Source of the DNA: Salinisphaeraceae bacterium
GTDB taxonomy: Bacteria; Pseudomonadota; Gammaproteobacteria; Nevskiales; Salinisphaeraceae
NCBI GenBank assembly: GCA_002683405.1
Contig: NYTH01000019.1
Span: 1 to 46,901, forward strand
Length of the DNA stretch: 46,901 bases
Direction of reading: 5' to 3'
A model generated the notes under the pieces. It worked only from the letters and a program-made list of their open reading frames with translations, was not told where the DNA came from and did no database searches. How positions within the stretch are numbered: the stretch's first letter is position 1; each line of letters opens with the position of its first letter. A program made the translations under genes and the position numbers. Below are positions 34,492 to 42,153 of this stretch, piece after piece.

Positions 34492-35889
34492 TCAGGCCGG
34501 CTCGTCGTCAAGCGCGGTGGCCCGAATGCTGAAGCGATCCAGCGTTCGGGCCGGGCCCTCGTCCAGCAGAGAATAGGCCTCGACCTCCAGCACGTCCTTC
34601 GTGGCGCGGATGTATGCGTAGTGGTGCGCCGTGTCGTCATGCACGGCAATCACTTCGGGCAGCGGGTGCTGCAACTGCGAGAAATTGTGGCCGATTTCCG
34701 ATCGTTTCCCGCCGGGGCTGCACTTCAGGTAAACCACGCCCTCGCCCTTGCGGTATTGGGCTTTCTCCCGGGTCGCGCAGCGATAATCGTGAATTGATCC
34801 GGTGACCGGAAAGCTTCTTTCGTAGTTCTGGTCATGCCCGCTGAGGTGCAGGTCGACCGAGTAGGCCTGAAAGATCGGCAGCAGCTTTTCGCGGATTTCC
34901 GGCACCGCGGGGTGGCTGCTGCCGTGCCCGAAAATCGGCTCGTGCTGAAACACGATCAGCCAGGGCACGTCACGCTCGCGGGCCTGCTCGAGTTCCCGCG
35001 TCAGCCATTCAAGCTGCTCGTCGGTCGGGTACGGGGGATTGGGCACGAACAGCGACACGATGTGCACCGGACCGATCGTCAGGCTGTAGTCGCGGTCCTC
35101 TCCGGGGCCCGGGGGATGACAGAAACGCTCGGCCCAGTCGTCAAAGCGCTCGACCAGGAAAATCTCGTGATTGCCGTACTGCGCCAGCACGGGATGGCGG
35201 CTGGCGATCGGCTGCATCTGCTCGAACCAGGCATCGACCGCATCGCCCACCGCGTCGAAACGGGTATCGGAATTGGCGTAGGCGTAGTCGCCCGCCGCCA
35301 GGATAAGCAGCGGTGCCTGCTCGCGGATGGCGTCGATGATGCGCAGCGTGCCGTCCGCGTTGCCGTCGCGCCGGCCGTGGATGCCGGTATCGCAGACAAA
35401 CGCAAAGTCGATGGCCGTATCTTCGCCCGCCGGCGCTGTCCGCGTGACGTGAATGTCGCTGAAGGGCGTCGTGTAGCCCGGGTCATTCGATACGCGGTAT
35501 TCAATCGCGGCGTCGGGCGTCAGTCCCGCCAGGGTGGCCCTGTGCAGGTAGCCATGAATGCCCGGCGAACGGAGACTGGTGGCGGTCCGGCTCTGCCAGG
35601 CGTCGTCACCGCGCCGGCGATAGGACACCGCGGCATTCCGGCCCGAGGCCGGCGTCCACCAGCAGACAGTCACGCTGGTATCGGGATCCGCCGTCCAGGA
35701 CAGGTGAATCTGGCTCGCCTGCCCGGCCCGCGCAAACCAGCGGCCCACCAGCCCACGCGCAATTACCCGGCTTCGCTTGAACGCCAGCCAGCCGAAGCGG
35801 GCCGCCTGATAGAGCGGGTTGAACAGACCGGGCGCGCTGTCGCGCAACCGCCGGGTGGCGGCGATAATCCTGGCTTCCAGCAGATTCAA
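34492..35889 (-). CDS. Purple-acid-phosphatase-like metallophosphoesterase
   Basis: This 465-residue protein has an N-terminal fibronectin-like domain (IHLSWTADPDTSVTVCWWTP) followed by a calcineurin-type phosphatase core. Metal-binding blocks in order are DFAFVCDTGIHG, LAAGDYAYA (GDxxY), YGNHEIF (GNHE), FQHEPIFGHG and LSGHDQNYER (GHxH-like, here GHDQ). This is the layout of purple acid phosphatases. No clear signal peptide was found. The long frame begins 97 bases inside the GT2 gene; I place the start at TTG 35889, whose TTGA overlaps the GT2 stop. It is cotranscribed with GT2 and the second flippase. Confidence 0.82.
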   Translation of the reverse strand: MNLLEARIIAATRRLRDSAPGLFNPLYQAARFGWLAFKRSRVIARGLVGRWFARAGQASQIHLSWTADPDTSVTVCWWTPASGRNAAVSYRRRGDDAWQSRTATSLRSPGIHGYLHRATLAGLTPDAAIEYRVSNDPGYTTPFSDIHVTRTAPAGEDTAIDFAFVCDTGIHGRRDGNADGTLRIIDAIREQAPLLILAAGDYAYANSDTRFDAVGDAVDAWFEQMQPIASRHPVLAQYGNHEIFLVERFDDWAERFCHPPGPGEDRDYSLTIGPVHIVSLFVPNPPYPTDEQLEWLTRELEQARERDVPWLIVFQHEPIFGHGSSHPAVPEIREKLLPIFQAYSVDLHLSGHDQNYERSFPVTGSIHDYRCATREKAQYRKGEGVVYLKCSPGGKRSEIGHNFSQLQHPLPEVIAVHDDTAHHYAYIRATKDVLEVEAYSLLDEGPARTLDRFSIRATALDDEPA

Positions 35890-36911
35890 AGAATCATGTT
35901 CCCTTTCTTCTTGCGCTCCCGCTCGTCCGGTTTGGCATCGGCCCGCACCGTCTGGTAGCCGCGCCGGTCGCGAAGCATCCATTGCAAGGTACGCGCCAGC
36001 TTCCAGCCCACCAGCGGCGCCGTCATCTTGAACACCTTGCCGCGGTAAATCTGGCGGCCGGAACTGCCGCCCAGCATTTCGACCCAGTAATCGGCCTTGG
36101 CGCTGAGTTCCGGGTAAAGCGGGTAGCTGACGAACTTCACTTCCTCGAAGAAGTTCGCGCAGGCCGCCCGCGCCCGCGGCGAATTCTCCCGTCGCAGAAT
36201 GCGTTCGCAGATCATTTCGGCCGAGCGCAGCCGCGACTCGATGGCCATCCGGCTGCGCGACGCGCTGATCGACCCGGTCATGCCGATCCGGTAGAACGAT
36301 TCGGCGGCCGGGCAGAAACGCACGCCCCGACTGGCCAGCAGCACCCGGGAGAAGTACTCACCATCCTGATTCTGCTTGAGTTTCTCGTGCCAGGGGCCGG
36401 CCTTGTCCACGAGTCGCCGCGGCGTCAGCCAGGCATGCGGCGCCATCATGTCATCGCCCGACCAGCTGTCAATCAACCAGTCCAGCCCGGACATGTCGCG
36501 CCAGTTGCCGGCCGGCCGGAAGGGGATATCCCCCGGCTCGGAAGAGAAATGGGCATAGGGCCCGAAATACACGTAGTTGTCGCCCAGTTCGCGCCAGCGT
36601 TCGATCTGCACCGCCAGTTTGTCGCGGCCCAGCATGTCGTCCGCATCCAGGAACTGCAGCAATTCACCGCTGGATTCTTCAATGCCGCGGTTGCGCGCCA
36701 CGCAGGCACCCTGATTCTTCTGCCGGATCAGACGCACCCGCGTGTCCGGAAAGGCTTCAACGATGGCCGCGCCGTCGTCACTGCTTTCATCGTCCACGAC
36801 GATGATTTCCAGGTTCCGGTAGGTCTGGCCCCGCAGGCTGTCCAGCGTCTGGTAGATCCAGGCCTGGGCGTTGTACATGGGGATGATGACCGACACCAGC
36901 GGCATGTTCAT
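35886..36911 (-). CDS. Glycosyltransferase family 2
   Basis: The 341-residue cytosolic GT-A enzyme starts with VSVIIPMYNAQAWIYQTLDS, then EIIVVDDESSDDG and the DxD motif LQFLDADDML. A later block, WHEKLKQNQDGEYFSRVLLA, carries the acceptor-side Glu/Asp expected in this family. The basic tail ends KKKGNMIL. ATG 36911 overlaps the flippase TGA (ATGA); a second ATG lies two codons later. The tight coupling between flippase, GT2 and phosphatase suggests one repeat-unit assembly operon. Confidence 0.9.
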   Translation of the reverse strand: MNMPLVSVIIPMYNAQAWIYQTLDSLRGQTYRNLEIIVVDDESSDDGAAIVEAFPDTRVRLIRQKNQGACVARNRGIEESSGELLQFLDADDMLGRDKLAVQIERWRELGDNYVYFGPYAHFSSEPGDIPFRPAGNWRDMSGLDWLIDSWSGDDMMAPHAWLTPRRLVDKAGPWHEKLKQNQDGEYFSRVLLASRGVRFCPAAESFYRIGMTGSISASRSRMAIESRLRSAEMICERILRRENSPRARAACANFFEEVKFVSYPLYPELSAKADYWVEMLGGSSGRQIYRGKVFKMTAPLVGWKLARTLQWMLRDRRGYQTVRADAKPDERERKKKGNMIL

Positions 36912-38374
36912 GCGCGCCTCCGGGCCAGCAGGCGCAGCTGCTGGCGGGCCAGCGGCTCCATCACCAGCAGGCAGCTCAGCCATATCGCGCCAAGCAGCAC
37001 GATGACGATCATGTCATGGGCCTGCAGCGAAAAGGCCACCGTGGCCGCAGCCAGCATGAGGCCCGCCGCCGCGGCGGGCTTGGCGCTTTCGAACAGCAGA
37101 CTGGCCAACCCGGGGCGCAAAATGCGTACCGACCAGATCAAGCGCAGCGCGGTACCGGCCACGTAGGTGGCGGCCGCGCCCCACGCGACGCCCAGGGCGT
37201 CGCCGGTAATCCGATAGCCCGCATAAATGAGCGGCAGAAACAGCAGCAGCTCCACCACCTTCGCGATGGTTTCAAGCTCCGGCTTCTTCACGGCCAGCAG
37301 CAGTGGATTCTGCGAACGATTCATACAGCGCAATATACCCAGTATGCCCAGCGGCACCAGCAACGCTGCCGCTTCACTCCATTGAGGGCCGAACAACACG
37401 AATATCACGAAGTCGCGACACAGGATAATCGGCAGGAACGCGGCAATCGTGAGCCATGTAATGTAGTTGAAACTACGCAGCCAGGCGCCGGACAGTTGCG
37501 CCGGGTTGTTTCGCAGGGTCTCGGCAAAATACGGATAAATGGTGCGGCTGGCCGTGGCGGTCAGCAGCAGCTTGGGCATTTCGCAGATGCGGTAGGCAAT
37601 CGTGTAGAAGCCCAGTGCGGCGGCGCCGATCTGTACACCGATAAACAGATTGTCCATCTGCGTGGTCAGCATGCTCATGACACTCATGGCCATGAGGTAC
37701 TTGCCGAACACCAGGCTCTGCTTCATGGGCGCCCAGTCGAACATGAGTCGCGGCCGCATGCTCGCCAGCCAGTAGGACGCAGCGGAACTCAGGCCGGCGG
37801 CCAGAATGCTGCCGATCACCAGCGCCCAGGGCGAGCGCGTCAGATAGGCCAGAATGGTGGTGGCAACCAGCGTGATGATGGCGACGACCAGATCGAACAG
37901 CGCCACCCGGGCAAAATCAATACGCTTCTCCAGCAGCATCAGCGCCGGGTTCTTGAGTGCGCGCAGCAGCGGCACCACCGCCAGCGCCAGCAACATGGGA
38001 AACAGCACCGGCTCGTCGTACATCAGCGAGGCCGGGTACGCCGCGGCCGCCAGCAGCCCGCCGATGAGCGCCTGAATACCCAGATTGCCGGTCCAGACCG
38101 AGTGCAGCCAACGGTCCTCGTCGATATCCGTTTCCTGACTCAGCGCGATGAAGGCATCTTTCAACCCGAAGTTGCCCAGCTCGATGATGGCCAGCAGCAC
38201 TACCATCGCCATGGCGAAAATGCCGAAATCTTCCGGAGCCAGCAGGCGCGCCACGATCATCACGCGCAGCAGATCGATGGCCTGGGAGGCCAGCGTGGCC
38301 AGCACGTTCCAGCGCAGTCCGTCGCGCAACCGCTGCGCTACGGTCGGTTCGGCTGGACGCCCGGAGCCGCTCAT
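36908..38374 (-). CDS. Second polysaccharide flippase (Wzx, PST/WzxC type)
   Basis: This 488-residue MOP-superfamily exporter has about fourteen helices. The N-terminal signature is LRWNVLATLASQAIDLLRVM followed by ARLLAPEDFGIFAMAM, typical of the PST/WzxC group. It also has FGKYLMAMSVMSMLTTQMDN and ALGFYTIAYRICEMP in the middle. It should flip a lipid-linked glycan across the inner membrane. It differs from the shorter plus-strand flippase at 10165-11484, so the locus has two. It is the first gene of a coupled three-gene operon on the minus strand. Confidence 0.9.
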   Translation of the reverse strand: MSGSGRPAEPTVAQRLRDGLRWNVLATLASQAIDLLRVMIVARLLAPEDFGIFAMAMVVLLAIIELGNFGLKDAFIALSQETDIDEDRWLHSVWTGNLGIQALIGGLLAAAAYPASLMYDEPVLFPMLLALAVVPLLRALKNPALMLLEKRIDFARVALFDLVVAIITLVATTILAYLTRSPWALVIGSILAAGLSSAASYWLASMRPRLMFDWAPMKQSLVFGKYLMAMSVMSMLTTQMDNLFIGVQIGAAALGFYTIAYRICEMPKLLLTATASRTIYPYFAETLRNNPAQLSGAWLRSFNYITWLTIAAFLPIILCRDFVIFVLFGPQWSEAAALLVPLGILGILRCMNRSQNPLLLAVKKPELETIAKVVELLLFLPLIYAGYRITGDALGVAWGAAATYVAGTALRLIWSVRILRPGLASLLFESAKPAAAAGLMLAAATVAFSLQAHDMIVIVLLGAIWLSCLLVMEPLARQQLRLLARRRA

Positions 38375-38495
38375 CGCGCCTCGCCGGCGGCGTTACGCAG
38401 GGGTCGTACGATGCACCCGCCCGCAGCCGCGCTGGCCGGCACGTTGTTGCCGAAAGAACAGATCAATGATTCCCCCCTGCTCGGCCCGGCGCCGG

Positions 38496-40016
38496 TCAAC
38501 CCAAGTGGTCATCCTGGCGCCGCTGAGGCAGATAGAAGTAGAAGCGGGAGCCCACCCCCAGGCTGGACTCGACCCGAAGCTCGCCGCCGTGAATCTGGGC
38601 TATCTTGGCACAGATGGACAGCCCGATGCCGGTGCCCTCGTACTCCGATTCGCCGTGAAGTCGCTGAAAAATACGGAAAATACGGGACTGATGCTGGGCA
38701 TCGATGCCGATCCCCTCGTCGCGCACGGAAATCTCCCAGACGGCCTTGTTGCAGCGGGCACTGATCTCGACCAGCGGCGCCGGACCCGGCTGAAACTTGA
38801 TCGCATTGGCGATGAGATTCTGAAACATCTGCAGCATCAGCGGCCGGTCGCACTGCAGCGTGGGCAAATCACCAACGACCACTCGCGCGCCTCGCTCCTC
38901 GATGACGCTGCGCAGCCGGCTGCAGGCCTCCTCCACCACGGTGCCAATGGGCGTAGGCTGAAAATCCTTGTCCGCGCCCGACACCCGTGAAAGATCCAGC
39001 AGCGCGAATATGAGCGTCTCCATGCTCTTCGTGCCGACAATAATCTCGTTGATGAACTCGTCGGCGCGGGCGTCCAGCCGGTTTTCGTACTGTCGCTGCA
39101 GCAGCTGTGCGAAACCGGCGATATTTCGCAGCGGCGCCTGCAGGTCGTGCGAGGCCACATAGGCAAACTGCTCGAGCTCCAGGTTGGACCGCGCCAGCGC
39201 ATCCATGGTCTGCCGGCGCTCCTCGGCCTTGCGCTTGAGATCCTCGTGGGCCTTCTCCAGCGACACCAGCAGCCGGCCCGTGCGGGACGCCAGCCGCGCA
39301 TCGAACACGGACACCATCAGCGCAATGGTCAGAATGGCCATGACGATGATCGTGACGTTCAGCGCCAGTCCGCCCCGACTCACGGCAAACAGCCCGCTCG
39401 CCAAGGAGACCGCATCGGCGGGAATCCGCGCGGCGGCGATGGCCGTGTAGTACATGCCGGCCACCGCCAGGCCCATGACGACCGACGCCCCGAGCTTGAC
39501 CGTCAGACGGTTGCGCCGGTCACCATCGCGGAACTGGAAGGCCAGCCAGAGTGCGGCCAGCGACGCGAGTACGGCGTACAGCACCGACGCAATGAACAGC
39601 AGCAGGTCGTACTTGATGTCCGGCGTCAGCTGCGTGGCCCGCAACCCCACGTAGTTCATCACCGCGATGCCCAGCCCCATCATCAGCCCGGCAAAGAGCA
39701 TGTCGTACCAGGTCATGGCCGCCAGGCTCACGAGCCTGAAGGCGAAATAGCTCGCCACGATGGCGGCCAGCATGGAAAGGGCGGTCACGCGCAGGTCGAA
39801 ACTCACCGCAAACGGCAGCTCCAGGGCCAGCATGCCGATGAAGTGCATGGCCCAGACGCCCATGCCCATGGCAAAGGCCCCGCCGAATCGCCAGCCCATT
39901 TCCACCCGGCCGGTCGCGGCGGAAATACGGCCGGTCATGTCGATGGCTACATACGACGCTGCCACCGCCACCAAGACGGAAAGTGTGACCAGGGAATAAT
40001 CAAACTGGAAGAACAC
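38496..40016 (-). CDS. MHYT-domain sensor histidine kinase
   Basis: The 506-residue membrane kinase has an N-terminal sensor of seven or so helices with MHYT-type repeats. The first is intact (MHFIGM, 57-62); the others read MNYVGL (130-135) and MYYTA (198-202) and have lost His. A coiled coil (SLEKAHEDLKRKAEERRQ) leads to the HisKA domain with phospho-acceptor His300 in SHDLQAPLRNIAGF. The ATPase follows with NLIANAIKF, DEGIGID and GTGIGLSICAKI. MHYT domains have been proposed to bind a metal and sense gases such as O2, CO or NO. No response regulator is adjacent. The start is GTG 40016; the protein ends in an ATPase segment with no receiver domain. Confidence 0.9.
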   Translation of the reverse strand: MFFQFDYSLVTLSVLVAVAASYVAIDMTGRISAATGRVEMGWRFGGAFAMGMGVWAMHFIGMLALELPFAVSFDLRVTALSMLAAIVASYFAFRLVSLAAMTWYDMLFAGLMMGLGIAVMNYVGLRATQLTPDIKYDLLLFIASVLYAVLASLAALWLAFQFRDGDRRNRLTVKLGASVVMGLAVAGMYYTAIAAARIPADAVSLASGLFAVSRGGLALNVTIIVMAILTIALMVSVFDARLASRTGRLLVSLEKAHEDLKRKAEERRQTMDALARSNLELEQFAYVASHDLQAPLRNIAGFAQLLQRQYENRLDARADEFINEIIVGTKSMETLIFALLDLSRVSGADKDFQPTPIGTVVEEACSRLRSVIEERGARVVVGDLPTLQCDRPLMLQMFQNLIANAIKFQPGPAPLVEISARCNKAVWEISVRDEGIGIDAQHQSRIFRIFQRLHGESEYEGTGIGLSICAKIAQIHGGELRVESSLGVGSRFYFYLPQRRQDDHLG

Positions 40017-40169
40017 GTGCGGGCGAATCCGGGACTCGGGTTGTTTTCAGGCCGGTCGCCGAGTGCAACACCCTGGCCGCAGCGGTCTACCGACCGCCGC
40101 GGACCGCGCAACCTGCGAGCCAGGCAACCGACCTGCGTTTTATCCTCTGTCGGCCGCGGGCCGCAGAAG

Positions 40170-40517
40170 TTAATGCCTGCGATCGACTTCCGAGGGCCGA
40201 TTGGCGGGGTCGGTCAGGCGTTTCCTGGCCTGCCGCTGCAGCCGCTGCGCGCTGCCGAGCAGGAACGACCGCGCCGACGACGTCTTCACCATGGCCGCAA
40301 AACCGGCCGGGGTCAGTTCGTAGGCCCGTTCCGACTGCGACAGATGACCGTTGTCCTCGAGCACCCGCAGCGCGGTAGCCACGTCGTTCTGACGCAGCCC
40401 GGTGTGCGCCCAGTTCTGCTCGATGGTCTGTAGCGAAATCCGGCCACGCTCCGGCAGGTTCAATTCATTGAACACCGACAGCATGACTTCACCGAGGTCT
40501 GATTCCTTGACTCTCAT
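40170..40517 (-). CDS. Small winged-helix-like protein, paralogue 1
   Basis: I do not recognise a named family for this 115-residue protein. Its N-terminus MRVKESDLGEVMLSVFNEL is followed by a helical region with GLRQNDVATALRVLEDNGHL and then YELTPAGFAAM. The helix-turn-helix-strand pattern suggests a winged helix, where YELTPAG would be the wing/last helix as in PadR- or MarR-like proteins. The tail is basic (LQRQARKRLTDPANRPSEVDRRH). It shares the GLRQ(N/T)D, ALR(V/L)LED and LT(P/H)AG blocks with the next gene, so the two are paralogues. AGGAG lies upstream of ATG 40517. DNA binding is a reasonable guess, not a finding. Confidence 0.75.
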   Translation of the reverse strand: MRVKESDLGEVMLSVFNELNLPERGRISLQTIEQNWAHTGLRQNDVATALRVLEDNGHLSQSERAYELTPAGFAAMVKTSSARSFLLGSAQRLQRQARKRLTDPANRPSEVDRRH

Positions 40518-40606
40518 GACTCGACTCTCCTGATACGCCGCTTGCCCCGTGGTCATTCCGACACGGCGTCTTGCATGAATGATACGCCGAAACCGGCGGA
40601 AAGGGA

Positions 40607-40945
40607 TCAGTGTGTCTTGCGCCGGTTCAGCCGGCGGGCCGCCTTGCGCCGCAGCCGGGCATGCGCTGTCAGGCCCAGCCAGAGCGACATCGAGAGTCTG
40701 CGCGCCTGACGCCGGCCGGCGTGGGTCAGCCGGTATTCGGGGCTGAATGTATCCGGGCAGGCGCGTTCCAGGGCCGCCGCGTCTTCCAGCAGACGCAGCG
40801 CCAGTTCAAGGTCGGTCTGACGCAGCCCGACGTCGCTCCAGCGCCGATCCAGGGCGGCGCGGTCGACCAGCGACTCTGAAGCCGGCGCCAGATCCACCAT
40901 GATTTGCAGCACGATGCCGGATACGGCCCGTTCGCTCACGCGCAT
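40607..40945 (-). CDS. Small winged-helix-like protein, paralogue 2
   Basis: The 112-residue protein is the tandem paralogue of the preceding small gene. It starts MRVSERAVSGIVLQIMVDLA, has VGLRQTDLELALRLLEDAAAL and YRLTHAGRRQARRL, and ends in a very basic tail (LRRKAARRLNRRKTH). Compared with its neighbour it has a short insertion between the putative recognition helix and the wing. GGGGA precedes the ATG. No enzyme motif, signal peptide or membrane helix is present. About 90 bases separate it from paralogue 1 on the same strand; the murB-like gene is divergent. Confidence 0.75.
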   Translation of the reverse strand: MRVSERAVSGIVLQIMVDLAPASESLVDRAALDRRWSDVGLRQTDLELALRLLEDAAALERACPDTFSPEYRLTHAGRRQARRLSMSLWLGLTAHARLRRKAARRLNRRKTH

Positions 40946-41045
40946 ATTTATCCCCGTACTGAATCCCCCTTTCCGCGTGTAAAATAGCAGCGTCTGCTGC
41001 TTTTCTCAGCACCCAATCCCCTGTTTTTTCAGCGAAATAGACCAT

Positions 41046-42017
41046 ATGGACCATGAGCGCCTCGCGCAATTCGAGGCGGCGCTGGATTTGCCGCTGCAAA
41101 CCGGCGTTCCGCTGGCGCCGCTCACCAGCTTTCGCATCGGCGGGCCGGCCCGCTGGTTCGTGGCAGCGAACACGGCGGAGGAGCTTGCGCACGCGGTGCT
41201 GGCGGCCCGCGAGGCCGGGCTGGATTACTTCCTGCTGGGCCAGGGCGCGAACATTCTGATGGGCGATCGGGGCTTTCCCGGCCTGGTCATCCACAATCGT
41301 GCTCGCGGTATCAGCCTGTCGGGCACCCGGCTTACCGCCGAAAGCGGCGCGGCCATGTACCCGGACGTCATCGACACCGCCGTGTCGGCCGGCCTGTCGG
41401 GCCTGGAGCACTTCGTGGGTATTCCGTCTTCCGTCGGCGGCGCCGTGTGGCAGAACCTGCATTTCCTGTCACCCGCGCCGGCGCGCGAGCGCACGATGTT
41501 CCTGGCCGAATGCCTGGTCGGGGCCGCGCTGCTCACCGAGGAGAACGAGCGCCGCGAGGTGGATAACGCCTATTTTCGCTTCGGCTACGACTACTCCATC
41601 CTGCATGATCGCCGCGACGTGGTGCTGTCCGCCCGCTTCGAACTGCAGCCCACCCACGCCGGCGACCTGCGCCGGGTCATGCAGGAAAACCTGGCCTGGC
41701 GGGCCGAACGCCATCCGCCGCTCGAAAGCGAGCCCTCCGCCGGGTCAATTTTTCGAAAGATCGAGGGGATAGGCGCTGGCCGCCTAATTGACGAGGCGGG
41801 CCTGAAGGGCCTGTGCCACGGCGGCGCGCAGATCAGTGAGCGACACGCCAACATCATCATCAATCGCGACGGCGCCTCGGCGGCCGATGTCTGCGCGCTT
41901 ATCATGCACGCCCAGCAGGTGGTGAAAGCGCGCACCGGCTACTGGCTGGAGCCGGAAATTTCCTTTATCGGCGACTTCGACAAGGTCAGCCGCATCCGGG
42001 CGGCCGGCCGCGAGTAA
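41046..42017 (+). CDS. murB: MurB-like UDP-N-acetylmuramate dehydrogenase
   Basis: The 323-residue flavoprotein should reduce UDP-GlcNAc-enolpyruvate to UDP-MurNAc in peptidoglycan synthesis. The FAD domain has TSFRIGGPARWFV, LGQGANILMGDRGFPG and GIPSSVGGAVWQN. The C-terminal domain has AGSIFRK (active-site Ser), AGRLIDEAGLKG, GGAQISERHANIIIN and WLEPEISFIG (the conserved Glu). Two positions are unusual. The Y-R-x-S motif that holds a substrate-binding Arg in E. coli MurB reads YDYS here, and the usual MNAGAYG block is replaced by QNLHFLSP. It may belong to a divergent MurB subfamily. ATG 41046 fits the family start. Confidence 0.82.
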   Translation: MDHERLAQFEAALDLPLQTGVPLAPLTSFRIGGPARWFVAANTAEELAHAVLAAREAGLDYFLLGQGANILMGDRGFPGLVIHNRARGISLSGTRLTAESGAAMYPDVIDTAVSAGLSGLEHFVGIPSSVGGAVWQNLHFLSPAPARERTMFLAECLVGAALLTEENERREVDNAYFRFGYDYSILHDRRDVVLSARFELQPTHAGDLRRVMQENLAWRAERHPPLESEPSAGSIFRKIEGIGAGRLIDEAGLKGLCHGGAQISERHANIIINRDGASAADVCALIMHAQQVVKARTGYWLEPEISFIGDFDKVSRIRAAGRE

Positions 42018-42029
42018 ACGGCAACACAA

Positions 42030-42058
42030 ATGTTTCGGAATTGTTACCGTTTTGTAAC
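42030..42058 (+). promoter_or_regulatory. Pho box (PhoB binding site) upstream of pstS
   Basis: TTGTTAC (42041-42047) and TTGTAAC (42052-42058) are direct 7-mers separated by CGTT, the 7-4-7 (11-bp period) architecture of PhoB boxes. A third, weaker unit (ATGTTTC, 42030-42036) precedes them at the same period. The location, about 96 bases before the pstS start, fits phosphate-starvation control of a phosphate-binding lipoprotein. The 7-mers differ from the E. coli CTGTCAT consensus, so the call rests on spacing plus context. Confidence 0.65.
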
Positions 42059-42153
42059 ATTCCGCCCCCAGACTACGTCCCGCTTACGCTGCAGCAACGC
42101 GCAGCGGTCATTTCGTCAGGCGTAGCTGCCTTCTATGAACCAGGGAGAAAGAG

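Noticed and set aside
37016-38764. Open frame of 582 codons antisense to the second flippase
   Set aside because: Gln/Arg/His-rich sequence without any domain; the flippase on the other strand is clearly the real gene.
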